From: Suillus spraguei
Lineage: Eukaryota > Basidiomycota > Agaricomycetes > Boletales > Suillaceae
DNA length: 64,000 nucleotides
NCBI GenBank assembly: GCA_016800925.1
Contig: JABCPU010000137.1
Location: forward strand, 1 to 64,000
Reading direction: 5' to 3'
Part shown: piece by piece, positions 34,767-45,297 of the stretch
Layout of the letters: each line of letters opens with the position of its first letter
Position numbering within the stretch: position 1 is the first letter of the stretch
The notes under the pieces: generated by a model
Databases searched by the model: none
What the model was told of the DNA's origin: nothing
What the model saw: the letters and a program-made list of their open reading frames with translations, nothing else
Made by a program: the position numbers and the translations under genes

Positions 34767-35242
34767 TGTTACAATCGTACGTGACCCTATTCATCTTCTA
34801 TTTGCTTCTTTACTTGTATATCATGTCACATGACTCTGACTCATATGCTTAACACATCTGTACTATAGTTGCCTTCCTTATTTAGATACACACTTACTTT
34901 CTCACGTCTCTCTTGGTCCGTGCGCACATATTGGTCTATTTAAGCACGTTGTACTTGTAGTAGATTCTTTACTTTAATCTTACTGGGTCTTACCTAGAAC
35001 TTCCTTCACTTAGGTCTCCAACCTAAGTCGTCCTTGAATCGTCTCTAAGCCTAAGCACTCCTTAGTCTTAGTCTCTATTCTCGTAGAACCTCTTAGACTT
35101 GTCTTTGAGGCCGAACCCTTGATCGTACTCGGAACACGTTCCTTGTACTTTCACCTTGTCCTCTTCTGGACATTGTAGAACTTCCCAGCAGACCGTCTGT
35201 GTCTTTTCACTGTCGCTGGTGACGCCACCCCAGTTCATAACA
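34767..35242 (+). repeat. Solo Ty3/gypsy LTR with GATCT duplication
   Basis: It has the same family as 655-1129 (TGTTACAATCGTACGTG ... AGTTCATAACA). The flanks are GATCT at 34762-34766 and 35243-35247, an exact 5-bp target duplication. It sits in the Harbinger transposase exon, 19 bp after the other LTR pile. Confidence 0.93.
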
Positions 35243-35618
35243 GATCTAGCAGAGGATGAGGAGGTACTTGATCCAGTGCTACAGGAGGAAGAAGGACTGG
35301 ACAATGAGATGAACTGCTTGCGCAATTGTATTGCGCAAGCTATGTGGGCTCAATATGAATATGAGCAGGTCTTGCATGAATGGGCACTAGCAGGTGATGA
35401 TGATCTGGATGACGAGGACTTACTTGAGTTTGAGGGCAAGGGCACAGATGAGGATGAGGTCATGGATGATATCAATGCATAGATCATAGTTATACTTATT
35501 ACAATCAAATGCTACATGTTTGAGACCTTGAAATAATAGTAGGACAACAGACAACAGTGAGGAAACAGTAGGACAATGAGACAACAGTGCAAGATACATT
35601 GTACAACTTGAATGAGTG

Positions 35619-35854
35619 TGTTGAATAGTCAAATGTTACATGGACCTTGGACATTACCAGTAGTATTAGATAAGCATGGACATACTTACAGCCGCTCTTT
35701 ACTCTACCTACCTTAGTGACTTGCTAGTCTACTGAGGTGAGCATATGCCACTTACACATTCATTACTTAGTACTGACTACTACTGCAGCTTACCTATTGC
35801 TGCAGGTATATAATACAGTGATTTGCTAGTCTACTGAGCTTACCTATTGCTGTA
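35619..35854 (+). repeat. Copia 5' LTR (about 236 bp)
   Basis: It starts TGTTGAATAGTCAAATGTTA, and the same start is found at 45237. It ends CTATTGCTGTA next to the primer site; the last dinucleotide TA probably stands for CA. It contains a short internal repeat (CTTACCTATTGCTG twice). Confidence 0.82.
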
Positions 35855-35869
35855 GGTTATGAGCCCTGC
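35855..35869 (+). promoter_or_regulatory. Copia primer-binding site, initiator-tRNA anticodon type
   Basis: GGTTATGAGCCCTGC follows the 5' LTR directly. Insect copia uses the equivalent GGTTATGGGCCC to pair with a cleaved 5' half of initiator methionine tRNA, ending in the anticodon loop. The match in position and sequence suggests the same priming here. Confidence 0.75.
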
Positions 35870-36211
35870 TTGACGCAGAAGAGCAAACTTTGGACACTGA
35901 AGTTTTTGAGTTGCCTAATTAGGGAATTTGCGAAAAACAGTTAGCACAAAACAAACAACACCAAATACAGCACCAGAGCCAGTGGATAGCAGCACCAGCA
36001 CCATATTGCCTATTTTTGGAAGGCTGCCGCTGCTCTCAGTATTGAGCATCAAATATAATGTCTTTCACCACTAAACTAGGAGACGACTTTCTTCGGGTAC
36101 CCAAATTGACCGCAGATGGAGAAAACTGGGTGACTTACAAGGAAATACTACTTTGGTCCATAGACACTAGAGGTTTGGTTGGCCATTTGGACAGCACAAC
36201 AACAAAACTGG

Positions 36212-38143
36212 TGAAACGAAGAAACTAGCACTGGCCTAAGTATAAGCGCAGCAGTAATCCTACTAAAGGCGTGAGTGAGATGTTCGACCCAAGAGGACTG
36301 CAAATAGAAGCAATTTGTTCTAAGTTAGTGCGAAGGAAACAATGAAGTACTAATATGGTAAACGAAGATTCCAATTTCCGAGGTTAGTGGTGGTAGCGGT
36401 ATACTGGCGGTACTAGCGTGGTGTCAGCGGTACACGCGCGGCAATGATAGCTGCTATGGTTAGCTAGCAAGAGCAGGAACAGAGTTACTTGGGCGAGACG
36501 AAAATGTTATAACTACCGGCGGTGCGGTAGCAGTAGCGGCAACTTCCGTACGAGCGGGAATGCGGATGAGAGAGAAAACGACTCAGTGAGATCACTGGCT
36601 GCTGTAAAGATTCAACCTAGCTTGGGCTGTAGATAAACCACTGCCTAAACTAGTATGTTAGTCTTGCACTCCGTCTAGTCTGCTTCACTTGTAAGAACAA
36701 GAGTGTTCGACCCTAAAGGGGGATTCCTATTTAGTATGGTCAAGTTCGAGTCTAACTTATTTGCGAAACAAGTGTCTGAGTCAGCAGTAAGTTGCTGCGG
36801 TCAGCAATGATACCGCCGGAACTAGTGTCGTGCGCTGCAATGCTACCATCGTCGAGATAAGGTCAGTAACAGTTGCGTCTAGCGAGCAATGTTGAGTGGT
36901 GGTCTCAGCGGTAGCAGTAAGGTTGCGAGTGGTGCAAAGAAACAGTAAAGAAGTCCGTGGTACTTTCAGCGGTAAAGTAGCGGAGTGTGAGAAGTTCAGT
37001 CAAAAGTAACAATCAAAAGTCCAGTGGTATGCTGGCGGTAATGGAGAACAAGCGTGATGTATTAACGAGTGATAAGGGAACTTTAAAGACTATGTCCACT
37101 ACTGGGTTGATCCAGAGCTAGACAATAATCCTGACCTATAGTACGTGCGATGGTGTAAATCAGGTGTTCTATCGTGTGGGGTACACGGTGCTTATGTCCT
37201 AATTCGTATGTACTCGGAATACTCTAGGCGAGATCAGTAGCGCTGGAGTGTAGTAACCGCCGTAAGTAAACATAGCGCGAGGTGCTGCGGCACGAGGCAA
37301 CATGTAATAATGCTTGCCGTGGAATCAGTGATAATGAACAGGAAACAAACTACACACCAAATGGAGCTATGTGGACACGGCAAGGACATGGAAGGACATC
37401 GGTTCGTGGAATGTGGTGCGGCAGTCAGTATGGTGTGCGGTAAGCGTGGGATGCCGCCAGTTACTGCTAAAGGGGTAAGAAGGCCATGGACTAGTGGTAA
37501 CTCCTGTAGACGTGAGATGAGTGTCAAATATGGGGTTTTAAGCCCAGTGCCAATATGTTCGTTACACCGCGGTCCGGTTACGAGTAGTGAAGTCGAAAGT
37601 CACGCAGTACTTCGAGCGGTAAAGTTACTGGCGGTTGAATCAATGAGCGAAGTTTGAACGGAGAAGAGTTCAAATGCAAATAGATTGCGACTAGCGAGCG
37701 TTTCAGATACTAAGTCCTAGAGAAGGGATGTAACGGGAAGTAAAAGTAATGGTATGTATGTTCAGTCCTTTTTAACATATGCAAGCGCATACGAGATAGC
37801 TATGCGAGTCCAGTAGTGAGAAAGAAAATAAACGGGTTACTTAATTACGAGGCGCACAGCATGTAGCGGCCCCTTGAGATGTAAGGTAAATCTTGCCATA
37901 GGTTTAGTAACGGCGGAAGTGAGGTAACTACACACCAATGGATTCTAGATGGAATAGGACGGGACATGAGGGCATTGGTGTGAGGATCCGGTAAGGGTTC
38001 GCGGAAGAAGGACAGTTCCGCCTTAGTGGAGTGAAAAGGCTATTTCATCGCTATAAGGAAATCCTTCGGTTGCCGCCACGGACATTAACGAGACACTTGT
38101 CAACAATGGGGTTTTGATGGTCAGTGTGACTTTTCTCGCTACA
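36212..38143. repeat. Solo LTR of a second 4-bp-duplication family, in copia gag
   Basis: It starts TGAAACGAAGAAACTAGCAC and ends GACTTTTCTCGCTACA; it is interrupted at 36603-37566. A second copy lies at 52073-53007. Flanks are CTGG (36208-36211) and CCGG (38144-38147). It has TG..CA ends but no coding capacity. Sense strand unknown. Confidence 0.82.
36603..37566 (-). repeat. Solo LTR, 4-bp-duplication family, nested in another LTR
   Basis: Plus-strand reading TGTAAAGATTCAACCTAGC ... CAATATGTTCGTTACA. The flanks CTGC (36599-36602) and CCGC (37567-37570) fit a 4-bp duplication with one C/T change. The interrupted target is continuous with the sequence at 52420-52480. Confidence 0.85.
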
Positions 38144-38147
38144 CCGG

Positions 38148-39530
38148 TGTCCTGCATGATACGGGAATCATGCATGGACATGACTGCTAGGTGACCCACA
38201 AAAGACCATGTCTGTTAGCTTAGCTCTCAGACTAGTCAACCCATACCTTGGTACCATACCTTGGTTCAAAACACTTCCAGACATTTCTGCTGATTCACAA
38301 ATCTGCATTGTTTGAAGAAAAGTCATATGTGAGATGGGAATCACATAATGACCTAGTTGATGTGAGAAGAAGATTGAAGGTTTAGGTATAGCCTTACCTT
38401 TGGCTTATTCACTTTGGCTAGAGAAAACCATAGAGAAAAGTTCAAAGCCTACAAAAGCCTACCAAAAACAACCTATGTTTCACCTGTTTCCATTGTACTA
38501 TTATTCTTGTCTCTTCTTCTCCATTTTCCCCTTACTTTTTCTTACTATTAGGATGCCTTGACACCCCAAACACTTCATAAAATTGTACCCACAGAGTATG
38601 ATATCATGATGATGTCACTTCATTCTGGACAGTTCCATTTCACTTCTAGAACATTCTGCTCCACTAGGATGTCATATATGATGTCATGGCTCCACCTTTT
38701 CCTTTTATTCCTATTCTTTTGAGTTTGGATGAATATTTGGATTGGTTCTCTCGATATTAGCTTACATAACAATTTTCCCACGCTACATGTATAAAAGGAG
38801 AGCCCATTCTCTCCCCAAAAAATAGGATCTCCCACTTGTCACTATATTTCAGGAGTAAATATTTCTCAAGGCTTGCAAAGTTAGTCACTGTGAAGCATTG
38901 TTAAACCAAGTGCAGGGTAAAGAATTCCCTTGAGACCATTGTTATACTATTTTCAAAGCTAGGTATACGATATACCTAGGAAAATAGTCAGTTATATTAG
39001 AGACCACATCTCTCCAGTTCATATCTTTGACCAGCCACTACCTGGTCCACGTATTCTATTCTCATATCTTTGAGAATACTATCCCAGTCTATTGTCTAGA
39101 AGGTTCATTCCTAGACAACTCTACCCAAGTTTCCAAGTTCAGTGCCTAGAAGGATCATTCCTAGGCCAATCTTCCCAAGTTCCCATGTTCAGTGCCTAGA
39201 AGGATCATTCCTAGGCCAATCTATTCAAGTGCCAAAGTCTACTGCCTAGAAGGTTCATTCCTAGACAAATGTATCCACGTACACCCAGTTCCCAGCCTAG
39301 ACAGTCTACCCTAGGCTCAGGTTTCCAAGAGCAGATTTCTGAAGATAGCTCTGGCTAAGTTAATCACTAGATTGGTTTAGCGGGCCTCCCAAGAACTCAC
39401 ATGTTATCTACCACAAAAACTAGAAAAGTTGTAGACCGTGTTAATCAACGACTGGCAAGAAGTCTTATCCCAGTGTAATTGTGGTGTCATTACATTCCTT
39501 ACACACTTTTATATAAGACCCTCGGTTATC
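38148..39530. repeat. LTR-like insertion in copia gag with hairpin start and 50-bp internal repeats
   Basis: It starts with TGTCCTGCATGAT ... ATCATGCATGGACA, an imperfect palindrome often seen at LTR starts. It has a TATA box (GTATAAAAGGAGAGCC) near 38790. From 39092 it carries four copies of a 50-51 bp unit beginning TGYCTAGAAGG. Gag coding sequence resumes at about 39531. The right end and the duplication could not be fixed. Probably a solo LTR of another copia family. Confidence 0.6.
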
Positions 39531-39607
39531 AAGACACCAGTAGACCCTGCAACATTGTCAGGAAGAGGCCAGTCATGGAGTCCAACAACTGCAGATGAGT
39601 TGAAGGA

Positions 39608-40024
39608 GTACACCACTTCATCCTAGTCTGCCCAGCATACGTGAACCAGAGAGAACAAATGAGGAAAGAAGTCGGAGCAAGACAATGCAAAATCGAGTAC
39701 CTGCTGAACGAAAGCAAGGGAATGAGAGCAACGTTGACGTACATCGCGCGCACGAGAAGATTGGAACAAACCTTCGGAGATGTAACCCCCCCAGCGGAAA
39801 AGGAGAAGGAATAGAGGAAACGCGACAACAAGTCGCACAAATCATATCAAGAGCCTGAAGAAGGCCCTAACATCCGCGCGCAAGCCAGGACCACTGTATA
39901 GCATAGACAACCAAAAAACGGACCAAAGCATATACGAATAGATTAGATGTACAGTAGGTAGTGTCCATCATAGGGCATAGCCCCAACGGACAATAAACAA
40001 GGAACTAAAAAAAAAAAAAAAAAT
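39608..40024 (+). mobile_element. LINE 3'-end fragment with poly(A) and 12-bp target duplication
   Basis: It matches 30200-30615 of the LINE nearly base for base, including the CCHC region and A tail. An extra C in a C run near 39790 breaks the frame. The flanks are TGAGTTGAAGGA at 39596-39607 and 40025-40036. Removing the insert reconnects copia gag in frame, so it is a strongly 5'-truncated insertion. Confidence 0.93.
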
Positions 40025-41011
40025 TGAGTTGAAGGAAGTGGTGGAATATCAGAAGACTATAAAAGAAAGGCAACTTTGTGACGCTGTAGTCAAACAGCAG
40101 ATTGCAGGTACAATCCCAGACACGCTCTTTACCAGAATACAGTCTCTCTCCACAGCAGCAGATATCTTTACCAACTTGGCCAACATGTTTCAGAAGTGCT
40201 CCAGAATAATTTCTGTTGAGCTAACACCTATCTGCATTGACAGCATCAGCCAGAGTCACCAGTACAGACCTTACTCCAGATATCTTGATGGCCGCCATCA
40301 TTGATGAGTATGACCGATGCACCACAAAGGGGAAGAAATCCACACTTTCCAATGACGATGCCGCCTACACTGCAAATTCCAATGGCAAGAAGCGCTGCTT
40401 CAAGGGTGAGTGTCACAACTGCAGGAAGAAAGGTCATATGAAGGCAGACTGCTGGGCTGACAGTGGAGGAAAAGTGAAAAGCTGGGGAGAAGCCAGGCTC
40501 TAGCAAGGCCAAAGGCAAGAAGTCCGATACAGCTGCGGCTGCCAAGGACAAGGACAATGAGGATGAACCAGAGGGTGTTTGGTTAGCACATGGTTGGGAT
40601 GATGAAGTGGATTGGCTCACAGAGGTAGATGAAGATGACGTACCTTCATTTGACAACATCCAGGATGATGATGAAGAGGCCTACACCAAGACCTTTGACT
40701 ACACTATGCTCGCTAACTCTGGTAGAGAAGATAGTGACCACACAGAGCTATACAACTCTGGTGCCTCCCATCATATGTCATCATACCAAAACCATTTCCA
40801 GAATTTTGTGATGATCCCACCAAAGCCTATCACCACTGCCGATAAGCACACCTTTCAAGCCATAGGAAAAGGCGACCTACTGATTAGTCTACCTAATGGC
40901 AAGAGTCGCACCTGCATTCTCCTCAAAAATGTCCTATATGCACCCAAGATGGGCTTAACACTTGTCTTGATCAGCAAGCTAGTGGCCACTGGGTATGCTG
41001 CACTATTCCAT

Positions 41012-41967
41012 TGTAAAGATACAACCTAACCTGGGCTGTAGATAAACTACTTCCTAAGTTAGTATGTGAGTCTTGTGCTCCGTCTAGTCTGCTTCACTTG
41101 TGAAACAAGAGCGTTCGACCCTAAAGGGGGATGCCTGTTAGTATGGTCATGTTTGAGTCAAACCAGTGAGTGAAAGTAGCATCGTAGTCAGTGGTAAGTT
41201 GCCATGGTCAGCGATGATGCCGCCGGAACTAGCGTCGTATGTAGCGGTGCTACCTTGGTCGGGATAACACTTGAAACAGTAACGTCAAGTGAGCGGTGAT
41301 ATCTGTGGTAGCAGTAAGGTTGCAAGCGGTGCAAAGAAATGGTAAAGAAGGCTGCAGTACTTTCAGCGGTAAAATAGCGGTGTGTGAGAAGTTCAGTAAG
41401 AATAACAATCAAAAGTCCAGCAGTATGCCAGCGGTAACGGAGAACGAGCATGATTGATTAATGAGCGATGAGAGGGCTTTAAAGACTAAGTCTACTACTG
41501 GGTAGATCCAGAGCTAGACAATAATCCTGACCTATAGTACATATGTGCAATGGGGTAAGATCAGGTACTGTATCGTGCGGGGTACACGGTGCTTATATCC
41601 TAAATCATATGTACTCGGAATACTCTAGGTGAGATCAGTAGCGCTTGAGTGTAGTAACCGCCATATGTAAACATAGCACGAGGTGCTGCAGCATGAGGCA
41701 ACATGTAATAAGACTTGCCGTGGAATCAGTGATAATGAACATAAAACAAACTATGCACCAAATGGAGCTATGCAGACATGGCAAGGACATGGAAGGACAT
41801 CGGTACATGGAACGTGGTGCGGCAGTCGGTACGGTGTGTGGTAAGCATGGGATGCCGCCGGTACTGCTAAAGGGGTAAGATGGCCATGGACAAGTGGTAA
41901 CTCCTGTAGACGTGAGACAAGTGTCAAAAGGTGGGGTTTTAAGCCCAGTGCCAATATGTTCGTTACA
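41012..41967 (-). repeat. Solo LTR, 4-bp-duplication family, in copia protease region
   Basis: Plus-strand reading TGTAAAGATACAACCTAACC ... CAATATGTTCGTTACA. The flanks are CCAT at 41008-41011 and 41968-41971, exact. The copia frame (GYAALFH, then TTCKILDAKKRKLG) is continuous across it. Confidence 0.93.
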
Positions 41968-44068
41968 CCATGAGACAACTTGCAAGATCCTCGATGCCAA
42001 GAAGAGGAAGCTAGGGGAGATTCCAGTCAATAAAGGACTATACTGTGTCAAAGCTCCGAGAAAGCTATTTGCAGGTGTTGCCAGTGCAAAGGAACCACTC
42101 ACCATGGAGGAAGTTCATGTTAGGCTAGGGCACATCGCACCTGAAGCCATTAGAAAGATGCTGCATAATGGCACAATCACCGGAATCACTCTTGACCCCA
42201 CTCACACCACTATGGGAGCATGCGAATCTTGTGAATATGCTAAGGTGACATGGAAGGCTATTGGCAAAGTGTGAGACCCACCTAGATGTGAGAAGCTTGG
42301 TGATGAGGTCCATACCGACTTGTGGGGACCATCTCCTGTCCAAACAATAGTGAAGAGTCAGGATTTTGCATCCTTCACAGATGATCACACTCACTTCACT
42401 AACCTGTACCTATTGAAGACCAAGGACGAGACATTCAGTGCTTACAAGAGCTATGAAGCTTGGATCAATATGCAGTTTGATACCAAGATCAAATGTCTCC
42501 GGTCTGATTGCAGGGGAGAATATCTCAGTGAAGAATTCATACATCACCTCGCTAGTCGTGGAACAGAGTTGAAGCTCACTGTTCATGATACCCTGGAGCA
42601 CAATGGCGTGGCAGAGCAACTGAATCGCAGGCTACTTGAAAGAGTTTGAGCCATGCTACATGCAAGCGGACTGCCAAAATTCCTATGGGGTGAAGCCATT
42701 AGTCATGCTACATATATGGTTGAAGAACAGAAGTTTGACACGCTCACTTGATAACAAGACTCCCTTTGAGATGCTTTTCAAGAAGAAGCCGGACCTAGCC
42801 AATCTACCAGTATGGGGCTGCCGAGTCTGGGTGCATGACACATCAGGCTCAAAGCTAGACATGCGAGCAAAAGATGGCCACTGGATGGGCTTTGACCATG
42901 ACAGTAATGATCACCGGATCTATTGGGAGGATACCTGCAGAGTAGGAATTGAGCGCAGTGTAAGGTTTGATGAAAGAGAAGTTCACATACCTATTAGCAC
43001 ACCGCTTGCAGGGGAGCAGCAACCACCAGAGGATCAAGGCAATCAGTGCGCTAACATCCCACAACCACCTCAAAAACAACATGCACCAGCTCAAGACCAC
43101 CTAGGACCACAGTTTGAGATTCCCGCTCCACAGCCTCGATGCTCAGGAAGAGTATGAATTGAATCAGAATATGTGAGATGTCTAAGAGATGGGGAAGGTA
43201 CTCATGATGGTCGAGCTAACTCACCGACACTGCCAACTGAAGTGCAAGCAGGCTCAAGCGAGACTGGCAATCTTGCACAGGAGTTAGGCATGCTGGGAGA
43301 TGATGGTCAGCTGGATGAGGACGATGAAGAAGTTTTTGCCATGGTTGCTGGAGCAGTGGAGGTTGAGGGGAGTGACCCAACTAGTGATGATGAAGCACGC
43401 AAATGCTGCGACTGGCCCAAATGGGATGAGGCGATGAACAAGGAGTTAAGAAGCCTGGAAGATGCCAAGACCTGGACAATAGTTGAGTGTCCTAAGGGTG
43501 CCAACATCATTGGTTGCAAATGGGTCTATCGCATCAAGCAGAATGCTGATGGTGAAATCAACAAGTACAAGGCACATCTTGTTGCTAAAGGCTACTCACA
43601 GGTTTATGGTGTCGACTACTATGACACATATGCCCCCGTCGCACACCTTGCATCACTGCGCACCATCCTTGCTATGGCAGCCAGGAATGACTGGGACATC
43701 GACGTCTTTGACTTCCAGAGTGCTTACCTTAATGGAAAGCTAGATCCTGATGAGGTTATCTTCATGGAACTTCCACCTGGGATACAGGTTAATGGCAAGT
43801 TCAAGAACCCAGTTGCATGCTTACGTGTTGCACTGTACAGATCCAAGCAAGGCGCACTCAAGTGGTACAATGAGCTGTGCAAAGCACTGGAACTACTTGG
43901 CTTTAGGCGAGCTGAATGTGATTGGGGAGTGTTCTACCAGTATATGGAGAATGAGATCCTCCTGCTTGCATCACATGTTGATGACTGCACTGTTACTGGG
44001 AGCGACAGAAAGGAGATTCAGTTATTCAAGACTGAGATTGCTGTAACAGACAAACTCAGGCTGACCTT

Positions 44069-44350
44069 AAAACAGTAGTTTTTGCATAGTGTCTCTTACT
44101 TAGGCTTTCCTTAGGTCCACATTTTGGCTGATTACATAAGAACCTTACCTTGCACCTGTCTTGACACCACTTCACTACCTACCAGTAGCAGTCTGAGACT
44201 TACTGTTTGAATGATAGTTTTACTCTTCTCTGAGCTCTGAGCCTTGGACCAGAAACACTTGGGTTGAATAGCAGCTAGGCAGCATTCAACATATATCTGT
44301 ACCCCAGCAGAGTTGTGTTACCCACATCGCTAACTGCTACAAGCTCACCA
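44069..44350. mobile_element. 282-bp unidentified insertion in copia RT
   Basis: Copia RT coding breaks after DKLRLT and resumes with NLGPIAWLLGMKV. The break is bounded by ACCTT at 44064-44068 and 44351-44355. The insert is non-coding, lacks inverted ends and has no long A run. It may be a SINE-like or other short element. Confidence 0.55.
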
Positions 44351-45236
44351 ACCTTGGACCTATTGCTTGGCTACTTGGGATGAAGGTTATATGTGACCAC
44401 ACAGCACGCACTATCTCACTGTCGCAAGAATCTTATGTCAATGGAATACTCACCAAATACAACTTTGTTGATGACAAACCTGTCTCCATCCCAATGGACC
44501 CCAACATTCAGTTATCTCGCAGCCAATCCCCAAAGATGCCTACTGAAGTTGCAAAAATGAAGAATGTACCTTATCATGAAGCTGTTGGCTCACTCATGCA
44601 CTTAGCAATTGGTACACACCCCCGACATAGCATTTGCAGTATCAACAGTAGCGCAATTCAGTGCAGAGCCAGGCATGGCACATTGGGAAGCAGTGAAGAG
44701 AATCCACCGTTACCTGGTAGGAACAAGGAAGCTAGCACTTACCTTTGGTCATGGGAAGCATGGACTAGAAGGCTTTACAGACGCTGATGGAGCATCATAG
44801 GAGCATAGGCATGCCATCTCTGGATATGCTTTTCTACTTGATGGTGGTGCTATATCTTGGGCTTCAAAGAAGCAAGAACTCATCACTCTATCCACCACAG
44901 AAGCTGAGTATGTCGCTGCCACTCATGCTGCCAAAGAAGCTATGTGGCTCTGCCGTTTTGTCCAAGAGATCTTCCACCCACTCACTTATCCAACGACTCT
45001 TCATTGTGACAATCAGTCTGCAATCACACTTGCCAAGGGTGGCACTTATCATGCTTGAACCAAGCATATCGGCATTTGCTACCACTACATTTGTTTTATT
45101 GTCAAACAAGGTTCCCTCTGACTCATATATTGTCCCACTGACGACATGGTTGCCGACACCCTTACCAAAGCTTTGCCTAGTGTCAAGGCCAAACATTTTG
45201 CTGCTGCGCTAGGACTACGCACCATTTGAAGGGGAG

Positions 45237-45297
45237 TGTTGAATAGTCAAACATTACATGGACCTTGGACATTACCGGTAGTATTAGATAAGCATGA
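45237..45297 (+). repeat. Copia 3' LTR, truncated after 61 bp
   Basis: It follows the purine tract and matches the first 60 bp of the 5' LTR (TGTTGAATAGTCAAA to GATAAGCATG). It then changes to the start of the oxygenase relic. The rest of the LTR is missing, so no copia target duplication can be scored. Confidence 0.88.

Larger units (their letters stand above)
31653..35482 (+). pseudogene. PIF/Harbinger-type DDE transposase gene split by nested LTRs
   Basis: It reads MEFLHDVFPGLCPQH, GHPERIRCELGVHAHVF and LSLEEQLAIFLYTAVTGLSI. After an intron come FKDAIGVLDRSHIHAMPP (first Asp), DGKYFLADAGYPSRHG (second Asp) and TMARNVIECIFSVLKHH (Glu). The order and spacing fit the DDE_Tnp_4 / Harbinger superfamily. 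The coding sequence is cut at 32834 by an LTR pile ending at 34747, and at 34767-35242 by a Ty3 solo LTR. Across both insertions the frame continues into LAEDEEVLDPVLQEEEGLDN and CIAQAMWAQYEYEQVLHEW, ending at 35482. Stops such as YF*RML fit CGA to TGA. No inverted repeats or associated Myb-like gene could be fixed. Confidence 0.85.
36058..40503 (+). pseudogene. Copia gag (UBN2-type) with CCHC finger, in pieces
   Basis: Pieces: 36058-36211 (MSFTTKLGDDFLRVPKLTAD, WVTYKEILLWSIDTRGLVGH), 39531-39607 (KTPVDPATLSGRG, WSPTTADELKE) and 40025-40230 (EVVEYQKTIKERQL, VVKQQIAGTIPDTLFTRIQ). After an internal deletion follow LTPDILMAAIIDEYDR and the finger CHNCRKKGHMKADC (about 40410-40450). Gag would form the particle and bind RNA. 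It is dead through three insertions, one deletion and frameshifts. Confidence 0.85.
40607..45230 (+). pseudogene. Copia pol: protease, integrase, RT, RNase H, with many nonsense changes
   Basis: Protease: ELYNSGASHHMS, where the catalytic Asp of DSGA is Asn (TACAAC for TACGAC). Pre-integrase finger: HVRLGHIAPEA ... CESCEYAK. Integrase: DEVHTDLWGP, CLRSDCRGEYLS and LEHNGVAEQLN supply D, D and E. RT: KYKAHLVAKGYSQVYGVDY, FDFQSAYLNGKLD and LLASHVDDCT. RNase H: DADGAS, SWASKKQELITLSTTEAEY and HCDNQSAI. Stops at 42272, 42647, 43155 and 45056 read TGA where CGA (Arg) fits the family; 44798 reads TAG for CAG. Insertions at 41012-41967 and 44069-44350 cut it further. Confidence 0.92.
35619..45297 (+). 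mobile_element. Ty1/copia element, heavily interrupted, 3' LTR truncated
   Basis: The order is LTR, half-tRNA-type primer site, UBN2-type gag with CCHC finger, protease, integrase, reverse transcriptase, RNase H, purine tract (GAAGGGGAG) and the start of a 3' LTR: the copia order. Later insertions sit at 36212-38143 (itself split by 36603-37566), 38148 to about 39530, 39608-40024, 41012-41967 and 44069-44350. Part of gag is deleted near 40220. The element followed the Harbinger gene and was itself the target of the younger families. Confidence 0.9.

Noticed and set aside
41645..41878. Open frames of 70-150 codons recurring in every solo LTR (also at 34041, 37310, 53668, 58140)
   Set aside because: They recur because the LTR recurs. 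Composition is biased and the frame is not conserved among copies.
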